Positions 1-7,102 of a DNA stretch of 20,979 nucleotides are shown in pieces. The notes below the pieces were generated by a model that was not told the DNA's origin, did not search any database, and saw only the letters and a list, made by a program, of their open reading frames with translations. The stretch is taken from positions 1 through 20,979 of the forward strand of contig JAYEIJ010000008.1 in the NCBI GenBank assembly GCA_034660035.1. Direction: 5' to 3'. This DNA comes from JAHEEL01 sp034660035. GTDB lineage: Bacteria; Actinomycetota; Acidimicrobiia; Spongiisociales; UBA5794. The translations under genes and the position numbers were made by a program. Numbering within the stretch: position 1 is the stretch's first letter; each line of letters opens with the position of its first letter.

Positions 1-2
1 TC

Positions 3-185
3 GAGCGGCGCCGGTCCTGGAGGATGCTCCAGAGCCGTGCCGGGATCACGAACGTCGACTACGAGGCACAGAAGAGTGTCCGGAAGACGATCGACGCAGA
101 CGAGATCGGAACGGGCGAAGTGCTCGGCGTTGCGGCAGAGCGGATGCGCGAGGAGCTAGAAGCGGCCGGCGTGAAGTTCGACTGA
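3..185 (+). CDS. C-terminal fragment of an unidentified protein
   Basis: An open frame enters from the left edge and ends at TGA 183-185, giving about 60 residues. The fragment is charged and looks helical, ending in RMREELEAAGVKFD. Codon use is GC-rich at third positions like its neighbours, so I take it as the 3' end of a real gene. I could not assign a family. It is followed after 20 nt by a hairpin-forming heptamer array, consistent with a true gene end. Confidence 0.6.
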   Translation, partial: ERRRSWRMLQSRAGITNVDYEAQKSVRKTIDADEIGTGEVLGVAAERMREELEAAGVKFD

Positions 186-205
186 TTCGGGAACGGCCGT
201 GGTCC

Positions 206-244
206 GTAGTCCGTAATCCGTAATCCGTACGGACTGCGGACTAC
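206..244. terminator. Inverted heptamer array (GTAGTCC/GTAATCC), probable terminator
   Basis: Left units are GTAGTCC (206-212), GTAATCC (213-219) and GTAATCC (220-226). After GTAC, two units face back: GGACTGC (231-237) and GGACTAC (238-244). The outer units pair perfectly and the inner ones imperfectly. The element lies 20 nt after the stop of the upstream gene and 31 nt before the next promoter. The left units carry TAG or TAA in successive frames. There is no U-tract, so terminator function is inferred from position and symmetry. Confidence 0.55.
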
Positions 245-275
245 CGGATGGATTCCCATATTCGGTAGCGCGGCG

Positions 276-281
276 TAGGTT
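276..281 (+). promoter_or_regulatory. Putative -10 (TAGGTT) for a leaderless LCP transcript
   Basis: TAGGTT lies 6 nt before the ATG at 288, the spacing expected when transcription begins at or next to the start codon. No convincing -35 is seen. A G-run between the hexamer and the ATG could instead act as a weak ribosome binding site. Confidence 0.45.
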
Positions 282-287
282 GGGGGT

Positions 288-1949
288 ATGAGCAACCCCG
301 ACGCCGGGGATCGTATGTCGACGGGGGCGAGGCCCGGTTTCGCTGCCGCGCTCTCAGCGCTCGTTCCGGGTGCAGGACAGTGGTATTCGGGACGGCCCGG
401 TCGCGCCGCCATCGTGGCTTCACCGTTGCTCCTCATCGTCATCGTCGCGATCGTGGCCCGGCAGGGCGGTGCCGTCGGTGTTCTCGAATGGATCGTCCGG
501 CCCGCCGTACTGTGGACGCTGCTGGCCATCAACGTGCTTGCGCTGGCTTGGCGCCTGTTCGCCGTCGTCGACGCCTACCGGATTCCGGGGGCCTCCCGAA
601 TCGGATGGTGGTCGATGGCACTTCTCGGTGTTGCGATCATCGTCGTGTTCGTCCCGCACGTTGTCATCGGTGGGTACGGATTCCGCAGTGCGCTCCTGAT
701 CGATCGGGTGTTCGTTTCCGCAGACTCCGGTGGGAACACACCGGTCACCCTGGCGCCCCCATCGCCGGAGGCCGATCTCGTCCCCGATCCTGTGGCCGCC
801 GAGGCGACGACGGTGGCGCACACGACCACGTTGGCACCGACAACTACGGAGGCTCCACCCAGGAAGAATCTGATCTTCCGACCGGGATTCGGCGATCCGG
901 ATGCCATCAAGGCGCGTCCCGACATCGTCAAGGGTGAACGCCCTGCACCCTTTCTTCCGTTCGAAGAGCGCGTCGACCCCGGACGGCTCACGTTCCTGCT
1001 CGCTGGTGGTGATGCGGGCCCGGGGCGAGGGGGGCTGCGAACCGACACCATCATGGTCGCGACCGTCGAGCTCGAGACCGGGGAGGCGGCCCTGTTCGGT
1101 ATCCCCAGGAACATGGGCCAGATTCCGATGCCGAAGCGTTTCGAGAACGCCTTCAACGATCTTGAACGACGCCTCGCTCCGGGGAGCGATCCGTCGACCT
1201 GGACGGACACAGACGGAGATGGTGAGCCCGACAAACCGTCGTATTCTCTCTGCCACTGCTTTCCGGAGCAGATCAACGCTCTCTACCCCTATACGCGGAA
1301 GTGGACGCGATCGTTCCCCGATGAAGTCGACCCGGGGATGGCAGCGTTGCGCGAGGTCGTTGAGCACATGACCGGTCTCCACATCGACTACTACGTGCTT
1401 GCCGACATGCGGGCGTTCGTTGCTCTTGTCGACGCCGTGGGTGGCGTCGATGTCTACGTTCGGGATGCGCTGCAAGCAGAGGTTTCTCCGCCTGCCGAAG
1501 GTGAGAAATGGGCAACCGTGGACGTGCAACCGGGATGGAATCACTTGTCGTCGACCGAAGCGCTGGCCTATGCGCGAGCGCGAAAGGGGTCCTCCGACTA
1601 CGTCCGGATGCAGAGACAGCGCTGCCTCCTGCGGTCCGTCGCGGGAAAGGCCGATCCGTTCACTCTGTTTCGGTCGTTCCCTGCGATCGCCGATGCCATC
1701 GAGCGCTACGTCGTCACCGACGTGCCGGTCACCTTCCTCCCGGATCTCGTGCGGGCGGCGGCGGCATTGGACTTCTCCAATATCGCCACTGTCGGGTTCA
1801 ACCCGCCCTACTACGCCCCGGAGCGGGATCACAAGTACCGCCCGATTCCCGACCTGGGCCGGATCAGATCCAAGGTGAAGAGCGTGCTGGAGGAAGGAGT
1901 CGTGGCCCAGAGCAAGACGGGTGTGAGCGAGTGTGATCCCGACGAGTAG
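288..1949 (+). CDS. LytR-CpsA-Psr (LCP) family protein with multi-span membrane N-terminus
   Basis: LCP proteins transfer undecaprenyl-linked glycopolymers to peptidoglycan, or arabinogalactan in mycolata, outside the membrane. The LCP domain runs from about residue 232 to 460. It includes GLRTDTIM with R251 and D253, IPRNM with R274, a central part ending VDAVGGVDVYV, and YARARKGSSDYVRMQRQ (428-444), whose Arg residues bind pyrophosphate in the family. Unlike the usual single anchor, residues 15-140 hold three or four hydrophobic segments beginning with a PGAGQWYSG motif. A Pro/Thr-rich linker (about 155-190) follows. The first ATG is chosen because a -10-like hexamer sits 6 nt upstream; an in-frame ATG at 315 is possible. 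The stop TAG lies inside the outermost GTAGCAA unit of the downstream array. The exact substrate cannot be inferred. Confidence 0.9.
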   Translation: MSNPDAGDRMSTGARPGFAAALSALVPGAGQWYSGRPGRAAIVASPLLLIVIVAIVARQGGAVGVLEWIVRPAVLWTLLAINVLALAWRLFAVVDAYRIPGASRIGWWSMALLGVAIIVVFVPHVVIGGYGFRSALLIDRVFVSADSGGNTPVTLAPPSPEADLVPDPVAAEATTVAHTTTLAPTTTEAPPRKNLIFRPGFGDPDAIKARPDIVKGERPAPFLPFEERVDPGRLTFLLAGGDAGPGRGGLRTDTIMVATVELETGEAALFGIPRNMGQIPMPKRFENAFNDLERRLAPGSDPSTWTDTDGDGEPDKPSYSLCHCFPEQINALYPYTRKWTRSFPDEVDPGMAALREVVEHMTGLHIDYYVLADMRAFVALVDAVGGVDVYVRDALQAEVSPPAEGEKWATVDVQPGWNHLSSTEALAYARARKGSSDYVRMQRQRCLLRSVAGKADPFTLFRSFPAIADAIERYVVTDVPVTFLPDLVRAAAALDFSNIATVGFNPPYYAPERDHKYRPIPDLGRIRSKVKSVLEEGVVAQSKTGVSECDPDE

Positions 1950-2015
1950 CAAGTAGCAAGACCAAACCAGGTCTTATGTCTTGTGTCTTGCTACTTGCTA
2001 CTTGCTACTTGCTAC
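1946..2015. terminator. Bidirectional terminator made of GTAGCAA heptamers
   Basis: Two GTAGCAA units plus GAC (1946-1962) pair perfectly over 17 bp with 1985-2001. The right arm continues to four TTGCTAC units (1988-2015). Inside is a smaller hairpin, AGACC/GGTCT around AAACCA. The element lies between convergent genes. Both stop codons are inside it: TAG 1947-1949 of the LCP gene, and TAG (complement of 2012-2014) of the DUF4282 gene, each in the outermost unit of its arm. Confidence 0.75.
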
Positions 2016-2293
2016 TCGATCCGGTCTGTGTTCTTCTTGATGGCGAAGATCACCATCACCAGTTCGAACATGATGCGATAGCCCAGCACCACCAGGATGA
2101 ACACCAGTCCACCGACGACGATATTTACGAGACCGGTGGTGACGCTGCTGCCGAATCCGGCGATGATCATCATGAGCCACGCGATTCCTGCGAGCACGAT
2201 CATGATGATGAACGCGATCTTGACGACGATCGGTGTGACGAACTTCGTAAACGTGAAGTCGAAAATGTCTGCCAACGTGGCCTTTTCTTCCAT
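2012..2293 (-). CDS. DUF4282 domain small membrane protein
   Basis: This 93-residue protein has a short polar N-terminus (EEKATLADIFDF) and two long hydrophobic segments at about 22-46 and 54-84. It ends in a basic AIKKNTDRIE tail. The FDF-T-F start and two-helix layout match DUF4282, a small membrane family of unknown function common in Actinobacteria. The start is set by a strong ribosome binding site (AGGGAGG) just upstream of the ATG. A longer in-frame extension upstream has non-protein-like composition and is rejected. The gene converges on the LCP gene and is divergent from the fluoride cluster. Confidence 0.8.
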   Translation of the reverse strand: MEEKATLADIFDFTFTKFVTPIVVKIAFIIMIVLAGIAWLMMIIAGFGSSVTTGLVNIVVGGLVFILVVLGYRIMFELVMVIFAIKKNTDRIE

Positions 2294-2363
2294 GGTTCCC
2301 TCCCTGGGAGTCGTGGGTGTTTCCGCATCGTAGGAGCAGGTGTGTCCGAGGTGGGGTAAATGG

Positions 2364-2400
2364 GTGGTAGCGTCGCTCCTCTCTGTGACCGATCTACCAC
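2364..2400 (+). promoter_or_regulatory. Small hairpin in the leader of the fluoride-channel operon
   Basis: GTGGTAG (2364-2370) pairs perfectly with CTACCAC (2394-2400) around a 23-nt loop, 14 nt before the proposed crcB start. The known fluoride riboswitch aptamer (GGCGATGG core) is not recognisable here, so any regulatory role is speculative. Confidence 0.25.
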
Positions 2401-2414
2401 GCACATCCCTGTCT

Positions 2415-2792
2415 ATGACCGGTCGTCGTCGAATCGCGGTGGCTGCTGGAGGCGCGATCGGTGCGGTGTTGCGTGGTGTGACGGGCGAGATCGTTGTGGC
2501 GGGTGGATTCGATCCTCTCTGGGCCACGTTCTTCGTCAACGTGACGGGGTCGCTGTTCCTCGGCTTCCTGATCGCATGGCACACCGGGCAGTCGCGTTCG
2601 TCTCCCCTCGTGATCCCGTTCGCCGGGGTCGGGATCCTCGGTGCGTTCACCACCTTCTCCCTTTTCTCTGCCGAAGTGTTCGAACTGCTCCGGACCGGGG
2701 ATCCCTGGCTTGGCGTTGTGTACCCGATCGGCATGATCGGAGCGGGCTTCGTTGCCGCACTGATCGGGATTCGAATCGGGGGACCACGATGA
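2415..2792 (+). CDS. crcB1: Fluoride ion channel subunit FluC/CrcB, first of a pair
   Basis: FluC proteins are four-helix channels that dimerise in antiparallel fashion and let fluoride leave the cytoplasm. This 125-residue protein shows the family marks: GGAIGAVLR at 12-20 with the conserved Arg, the pore Asn (N42, FFVNVTG), and GILGAFTTFSLFS at 73-85 with the TTFS break that binds the central sodium in the family. Length fits. The ATG at 2415 lacks a clear ribosome binding site. A GTG at 2340, with AGGAG 5 nt before it, would add 25 residues not typical of the family. Its stop overlaps the second subunit's start by 4 nt, suggesting a heterodimeric pair. Confidence 0.88.
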   Translation: MTGRRRIAVAAGGAIGAVLRGVTGEIVVAGGFDPLWATFFVNVTGSLFLGFLIAWHTGQSRSSPLVIPFAGVGILGAFTTFSLFSAEVFELLRTGDPWLGVVYPIGMIGAGFVAALIGIRIGGPR

Positions 2793-3166
2793 CCTGGCTG
2801 CTCGTTGGTGTTCTGGGGGCTCTCGGCTCGCTTGCCCGATACGGAGTATCTGGAGTCGTTCAACGCCGATGGCGGACAACATTCCCCGTCGGCACGCTCG
2901 TTGTGAATCTCACGGGTGCGTTCGCAGCCGGAGTGTTGCTCGGCATCACCGCAAGCCGATCTGTGCCCGACGTCGCCCTGTTCGCGGGAGGGGTCGGGTT
3001 CCTGGGCGGATACACGACCTTCTCGACCTGGATGGTTGAGACCGTGCTCGCTGCCGAGTCGGGCGGACGGTCCGGGGTGCGGCGGGCAGCCGAGAATCTG
3101 GCTGTTCCCCTCGTTGCGGGTGTCGCCGCCGTGTGGATCGGGTTCGTCCTTGGGGGATGGGTGTAG
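2789..3166 (+). CDS. crcB2: Fluoride ion channel subunit FluC/CrcB, second of a pair
   Basis: This is a second 125-residue FluC subunit, closer to the family consensus than the first: LGALGSLARYG at 9-19, GTLVVNLTG with N40, and GFLGGYTTFSTWM at 70-82. Four hydrophobic segments are visible. Its ATG overlaps the previous stop as ATGA (2789-2792), so the two are probably translated in a coupled way. Paired crcB1/crcB2 genes are known in Gram-positive bacteria, where the two chains form one channel. A DUF190 gene follows 66 nt downstream. Confidence 0.92.
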   Translation: MTWLLVGVLGALGSLARYGVSGVVQRRWRTTFPVGTLVVNLTGAFAAGVLLGITASRSVPDVALFAGGVGFLGGYTTFSTWMVETVLAAESGGRSGVRRAAENLAVPLVAGVAAVWIGFVLGGWV

Positions 3167-3219
3167 AGGTGTGCTGCGCGACTGGAGAGCACGTCTCAGC
3201 GGCTTGCTCCTTCGGCTCC

Positions 3220-3225
3220 TAGGAT
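3220..3225 (+). promoter_or_regulatory. Putative -10 (TAGGAT) for a leaderless DUF190 transcript
   Basis: TAGGAT ends 7 nt before the ATG at 3233, the same geometry as at 276 and 3609. This supports the second of two possible starts (the other ATG, at 3224, would overlap the hexamer). It could also serve as a weak ribosome binding site. Confidence 0.4.
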
Positions 3226-3232
3226 GAGTTCC

Positions 3233-3568
3233 ATGGACAACGTTGCAGAAGGCCGATTGCTTCGGGTCATCATCTGTGAGGGTGATCGGGAAGGCGGTAT
3301 TCCACTGGCCGAGGCGGTTGTCGACGCTCTGCGGGATGCAGAGATCGCCGGCGCCACGATTCTTCGCGGTGTGGCCGGATACGGCAGTTCAGCGGTCCTG
3401 CACACAACGCACGTTCTTCGCCTGTGCGAGGATCTTCCCATGGTGATCGAGGCTGTTGACACTGTCGAGAAGATCGACGCTGTGCTGCCCAGGATCCAGG
3501 AACTCGTCGGGGACGGATTGATCACCACCCAGAAGATCGAGATCCACGCTTCCCGGCCATCCAACTGA
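3233..3568 (+). CDS. DUF190 family protein, PII-like fold, linked to fluoride channel genes
   Basis: This 111-residue protein has the DUF190 pattern: a strand with LLRVIICEGDR, then PLAEAVVDALRDAEIAGATILRGVAGYG, and a C-terminal strand TTQKIEIHA. DUF190 proteins are small ferredoxin-like, PII-related proteins often encoded beside or fused to crcB. The biochemical role is unknown; a cytoplasmic accessory or sensor role in fluoride tolerance is an inference from that linkage. An ATG at 3224 would add three residues. Confidence 0.85.
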   Translation: MDNVAEGRLLRVIICEGDREGGIPLAEAVVDALRDAEIAGATILRGVAGYGSSAVLHTTHVLRLCEDLPMVIEAVDTVEKIDAVLPRIQELVGDGLITTQKIEIHASRPSN

Positions 3569-3608
3569 TCCGGCAATCAAGACTCTTCCATCCGGCCCCA
3601 CCCCTTGA

Positions 3609-3614
3609 TAGGTT
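3609..3614 (+). promoter_or_regulatory. Putative -10 (TAGGTT) for a leaderless DUF2461 transcript
   Basis: TAGGTT lies 6 nt before the ATG at 3621, with TTCCAT 17 nt upstream as a weak -35. The hexamer and spacing are identical to those before the LCP gene at 288. No ribosome binding site is seen, which supports a leaderless message. Confidence 0.45.
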
Positions 3615-3620
3615 GATGCC

Positions 3621-4313
3621 ATGGCATCACCAACCCGTTCATTTCGCCCGGCGCTCTTCACCTTCCTGAACGACCTCTCCGAGAACAACGATCGACAGTG
3701 GTTCGCGGATCACAAGGATCGTTACGAGCAGTACGTCAAGGATGCCGGTCTCCAGTTCATCCGGGACTTCGAGCCGTACCTTCACGAGATCAGCCCGCAC
3801 TTCGTGGCAGATGACCGCACCGTCGGTGGGTCCCTGTTCCGCATCTACCGGGACATCCGGTTCTCGAAGGATAAGACGCCGTTCAAGACGCATCTCGGGA
3901 TCCAGTTTCGACACGAAGCAGCGAAGGACGTCCACGCTCCCGGGTTCTACCTCCATCTCGATCCGGCAGGGAGCTTCGCGGGCGTCGGCATCTGGCGGCC
4001 CGACGGCCGGTCCGCCCTTGCCATTCGCGAGACGATCGTCGATCGATCGAAGGACTGGATGGGGGTGATGAGTGATCCCGGATTCACCTCGGCCTTCACG
4101 CTCGAGGGAGAAGCCCTGAAGCGCCCGCCGCGCGGATTCCCGCCGGATCATCCGCTCGTCGAGGACCTCAAGCGCAAGGACTTCATCGCGACCGGAAGAC
4201 TCTCGAGAAAGACCGCAACCGCTCCGGATTTCCTCGAGCAGTACGCCGGGATGAACCGGAACGCGACCGGATTCATGGAGTTCCTGACGAAGTCCCTCGG
4301 GTTGCCGTTCTGA
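3621..4313 (+). CDS. DUF2461 (TIGR02453) family protein
   Basis: This 230-residue protein matches DUF2461 along its length: FTFLNDLSENNDRQWFADHK near the N-terminus, then GGSLFRIYRDIRFSKDKTPFKTH (about 70-92) and GFYLHLDP-GSFAGVGIW (about 107-127), the family's most conserved blocks. It has no signal peptide or membrane segment and is probably cytosolic. The function of the family is unknown. It is a single-gene unit between the DUF190 gene and the convergent pgi. Its TGA stop lies 4 nt before the downstream heptamer array, the only one of six gene ends at the three clear convergent arrays that does not use an array TAG. Confidence 0.87.
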   Translation: MASPTRSFRPALFTFLNDLSENNDRQWFADHKDRYEQYVKDAGLQFIRDFEPYLHEISPHFVADDRTVGGSLFRIYRDIRFSKDKTPFKTHLGIQFRHEAAKDVHAPGFYLHLDPAGSFAGVGIWRPDGRSALAIRETIVDRSKDWMGVMSDPGFTSAFTLEGEALKRPPRGFPPDHPLVEDLKRKDFIATGRLSRKTATAPDFLEQYAGMNRNATGFMEFLTKSLGLPF

Positions 4314-4317
4314 ACAA

Positions 4318-4387
4318 GTGGAAAGTAGAAAGTAGAAAGACAGGACCCGGACGCGATGTTCGGGTCTTTCTACTTTCTACTCTCTAC
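4318..4387. terminator. Bidirectional terminator made of GTAGAAA heptamers, copy 1
   Basis: The left arm is GTGGAAA (4318-4324), GTAGAAA twice (4325-4338), then GACAGGACCCG (4339-4349). An 11-nt loop follows, then CGGGTC (4361-4366), TTTCTAC twice (4367-4380) and TCTCTAC (4381-4387). GACCCG pairs with CGGGTC and the heptamers pair outside an ACAG bulge. An A-rich left side and T-rich right side are typical of terminators working in both directions. The same architecture with the same loop length recurs at 19669-19752. Confidence 0.8.
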
Positions 4388-5974
4388 TGCCTTTTCGATC
4401 ATCTCTTTCAGCCTCGGCAAGTCCGCCGAGCCGGCGTCTCCGAGGTTCACCATCCCGACCGGTCGATTGCGATCGCTCAGGGCCACCTGATCTCCAACGG
4501 ACTGGGCCGTGATGAGTTCGCCGAGCGAGTAGTCGCTCTCCGGGACATCGAGATCGCGGGTAGGGCGATCAACGATCTGGAGGAACACGCCACCGTTGGG
4601 TCCACCTTTGTGGAACTGGCCGGTTGAGTGAAGGAATCGCGGTCCGTACCCGATCGTGACGGCGGCTCCGGTTGCCTCTGCTATCACGTCGGCGATAGCG
4701 TCGAGGCGCTGTGCCGTCGCTCCCGTCGGATCGAGATACGCCTGCAGGGCGACGTAGCCGCCCGGGGTGGCCGATGAGAGGAGCGATCGTAGACTGTCGA
4801 TGGTCGCATCGTCGTCCAGCGTCCACTCTGCGACGTTGAAACCGCCGAGGCCTTCTGTCATGGCGGTGTGTGCGAGGGACTTCGCAAGCTGCACGTCGGG
4901 TTGATCGAACGGATGAACACCGAGGACCGCGCCGGCCGCTGCAGTGGCCATCTCGAGGATGTACATGGCGCCGCCGAGGTCGTACGCATCGTCCATGGTC
5001 ATTGTGACGGACGGGCCTTCCACCGGTGTCGCCCCGCTGAGACCGATCGTGAACGGCAGCCGATCGGGAGCGGATGGTGCGCGGCCGTCGGCGACGGGGA
5101 GGATTCCCATCCCATCTTTCCCGAGCGATTCGGCGACGAGTTGTTCGATCCATACAGGGAATGAGGCCAGGACGGGATCCGTGTCGAACACGATCTTGTC
5201 TCGTCCGGCGAGCGCGAACTCGCCGAGGGCGGCGCCGAGCCGAAGTGCCGGATTCTCATCAACGTCGACGTCCGGTCCGCATGCGAAGGCCGCTGCGTCG
5301 GCTCCCGCAAGAAGGCGGCCGAGGTCAACTCCGACCAGCGCCGCGGGAACCAGGCCGAACTCGATCAGCGCTGAGAATCGTCCACCAACGTCGGCCGGTG
5401 CGAGGAACACCGCTCGGAATCCGCGCTCGTCGCCGAGGCGGGCCAACTGTGAGTCCGGGTCGGTGATGGCGATGAATCGACTGCCGGGATCGTCGAGAGC
5501 TGTGGTCGCCCTGTCCCAAAGGACGTGAAAGAACGACATGGTTTCGAGCGTCGTTCCGGACTTGGACGCGACGATGAACAGCGTCGTCGCCGGATCGACG
5601 GTGTCGGCCACGCGAGTGGCCACGTCGGGGTGGGTCGAGTCGAGCACCGTCAGCTTTGGACCATCGGAGTGGCGAAACACGGATGCGAAGACCTCAGGGG
5701 CAAGGCTCGATCCGCCCATCCCCAGCAGTACGACGTCGGTCAGCCCCTCATCGAGCGCAGCGGCGACGAACTCGTTGATGGCATCGGACCCGTCTGAGCT
5801 TCCGGGACAGAGCCATCCGAGGCGGTTGGTGATCTCGTCGCGGGGAGGATCGAACCAGAGCGTCGCATCATGGTCCCACAAGCGGCGAGCGAATCCGGAG
5901 TCGCTCCAGGAGGCAAGGCGAGCATCGATCGCGGGTTGGACGTCACCCGCATCGATCTCGAGAGCGACTGTCAC
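4370..5974 (-). CDS. pgi: Glucose-6-phosphate isomerase, long actinobacterial form
   Basis: Pgi interconverts glucose 6-phosphate and fructose 6-phosphate in the cytosol. The 534-residue protein has two SIS-type sugar-phosphate sites: VVLLGMGGSSLAPE (81-94) and VASKSGTTLETMSF (135-148). A C-terminal HPFDQPDVQLAK, near residue 355, corresponds to the family NxFDQxGVExxK with its catalytic Lys. It resembles the Pgi half of bifunctional transaldolase/Pgi proteins more than E. coli Pgi. The GTG start at 5974 overlaps the transaldolase stop by 4 nt, so translation is probably coupled. The last five residues (VESRK) and the stop are encoded by heptamers of the terminator array, suggesting the original stop was lost or replaced by it. 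Confidence 0.93.
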   Translation of the reverse strand: MTVALEIDAGDVQPAIDARLASWSDSGFARRLWDHDATLWFDPPRDEITNRLGWLCPGSSDGSDAINEFVAAALDEGLTDVVLLGMGGSSLAPEVFASVFRHSDGPKLTVLDSTHPDVATRVADTVDPATTLFIVASKSGTTLETMSFFHVLWDRATTALDDPGSRFIAITDPDSQLARLGDERGFRAVFLAPADVGGRFSALIEFGLVPAALVGVDLGRLLAGADAAAFACGPDVDVDENPALRLGAALGEFALAGRDKIVFDTDPVLASFPVWIEQLVAESLGKDGMGILPVADGRAPSAPDRLPFTIGLSGATPVEGPSVTMTMDDAYDLGGAMYILEMATAAAGAVLGVHPFDQPDVQLAKSLAHTAMTEGLGGFNVAEWTLDDDATIDSLRSLLSSATPGGYVALQAYLDPTGATAQRLDAIADVIAEATGAAVTIGYGPRFLHSTGQFHKGGPNGGVFLQIVDRPTRDLDVPESDYSLGELITAQSVGDQVALSDRNRPVGMVNLGDAGSADLPRLKEMIEKAVESRK

Positions 5975-7047
5975 GAGCGGCCTCGTTGGGTCTCGATCGC
6001 GGCAAGGAGGCCGTCGAATGCACCGGCGAATGATGCGACGCCTTCGACCTGGAGTTCCTCGGTGATCGCATCGAAGTCGATGCCGAGACTTGCGAGCCTT
6101 GCGAAATGTTGCTCCGCGTCATCGACACCACTCGTCAGCGCTGCTGGATCCACGATGCCGTGGTCCCTGAATGCGTCGATGGTCGCCGGTGGGATCGTGT
6201 TGACCGTGTTGGGTCCAACGAGTTCGGCGACGTACAGCACGTCGGAGTAGGCGGGATCCTTCGTCGATGTCGAGGCCCAGAGTGCACGCTGAGCCCTTGC
6301 GCCGCGGGACCGCGCCGGGTCGAACGGTGAACCCTCGAAGACCTCCTGATAGCGCCGATAGGCGAGTTTGGCGTTCGCCACGGCTGCCATGCCTCGGAGC
6401 GAGAGGGCTTCGTCCGTCCCGATAGCGTTGAGAGCGGCATCGACCTTGCCGTCCACCCGGCTCACGAAGAACGACGCGACCGAAGCGAGCCTCTCCGGAT
6501 GCTCGCTGCGCTCGGCGCCTCGCACGTAGGCCATGGCAACCGCGTCGTAGTCGGCCAGACTGAACATCAGCGTGGCGTTGATGTTGACGCCGGCCGCGGT
6601 GAGTTCTTCGATGGCGACGATGCCGGCCGACGTCGCAGGGACCTTGACCATGAGATTCGGGCGATCGACCCATGCCCACAGTCGGAGCGCGTCGGCGATC
6701 GTGCCTTCGGCGTCGTCGGCCAGGGTCGGGGACACCTCAAGGCTGACGTAGCCGTCGGCACCGTTGGTGGCGTCGTAGACACGGCGGAGAGCGTCCGCTG
6801 CACCGCGAACGTCCTCGACGGCGAGCGACTCGAACACCGAAAGGGCGTCTCCATCTGCGGCAGCGATCGCGGCGTCGTAGAGGTTCGAACCGGCGATCGC
6901 GTTCTCGAAGATCGATGGATTCGAGGTCACGCCGGTGACTCCCTCGTCGATGAGGGCGGCAAGCTCGCCGTTCGTCAGCATGTCGCGACGGATGAAGTCG
7001 AGCCAGACGCTCTGACCGGCGGCAGCGAGTTCTTTCAGTTCGGCCAT
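5971..7047 (-). CDS. tal: Transaldolase
   Basis: Transaldolase moves a dihydroxyacetone unit between sugar phosphates in the pentose phosphate pathway. The 358-residue protein has WLDFIRRDML (15-24), the TSNPSIF motif (41-47), and LMVKVPATSAG with the Schiff-base lysine K135. NINATLMFS and the late ALWASTSTKDP and GPNTVNTIP motifs also fit. Length and motifs match the longer actinobacterial class usually placed with transketolase and pgi. The ATG has GGAG about 8 nt upstream. It is the first visible gene of a tal-pgi unit; what precedes it is lost in the assembly gap 55 nt upstream. Confidence 0.95.
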   Translation of the reverse strand: MAELKELAAAGQSVWLDFIRRDMLTNGELAALIDEGVTGVTSNPSIFENAIAGSNLYDAAIAAADGDALSVFESLAVEDVRGAADALRRVYDATNGADGYVSLEVSPTLADDAEGTIADALRLWAWVDRPNLMVKVPATSAGIVAIEELTAAGVNINATLMFSLADYDAVAMAYVRGAERSEHPERLASVASFFVSRVDGKVDAALNAIGTDEALSLRGMAAVANAKLAYRRYQEVFEGSPFDPARSRGARAQRALWASTSTKDPAYSDVLYVAELVGPNTVNTIPPATIDAFRDHGIVDPAALTSGVDDAEQHFARLASLGIDFDAITEELQVEGVASFAGAFDGLLAAIETQRGRS

Positions 7048-7102
7048 TGCATGCTCCAGGTTGGGGGTTGGGGGGATTCTCGCAGGTCCGCGCGCCGTTG
7101 CC

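Noticed and set aside
420..1952. Long minus-strand ORF of 510 codons opposite the LCP gene
   Set aside because: It is antisense to a gene with clear LCP motifs, has a low-complexity Arg/Asp/His-rich composition, and is a mirror of GC-rich codon bias.
2294..2414. Fluoride riboswitch upstream of crcB
   Set aside because: Expected from context, but the conserved GGCGATGG and pseudoknot segments are not seen; only a simple 7-bp hairpin is present.
2012..2863. Longer 283-codon version of the DUF4282 protein
   Set aside because: The extension is antisense to crcB1 and the crcB2 start, and a strong ribosome binding site supports the short 93-residue form.
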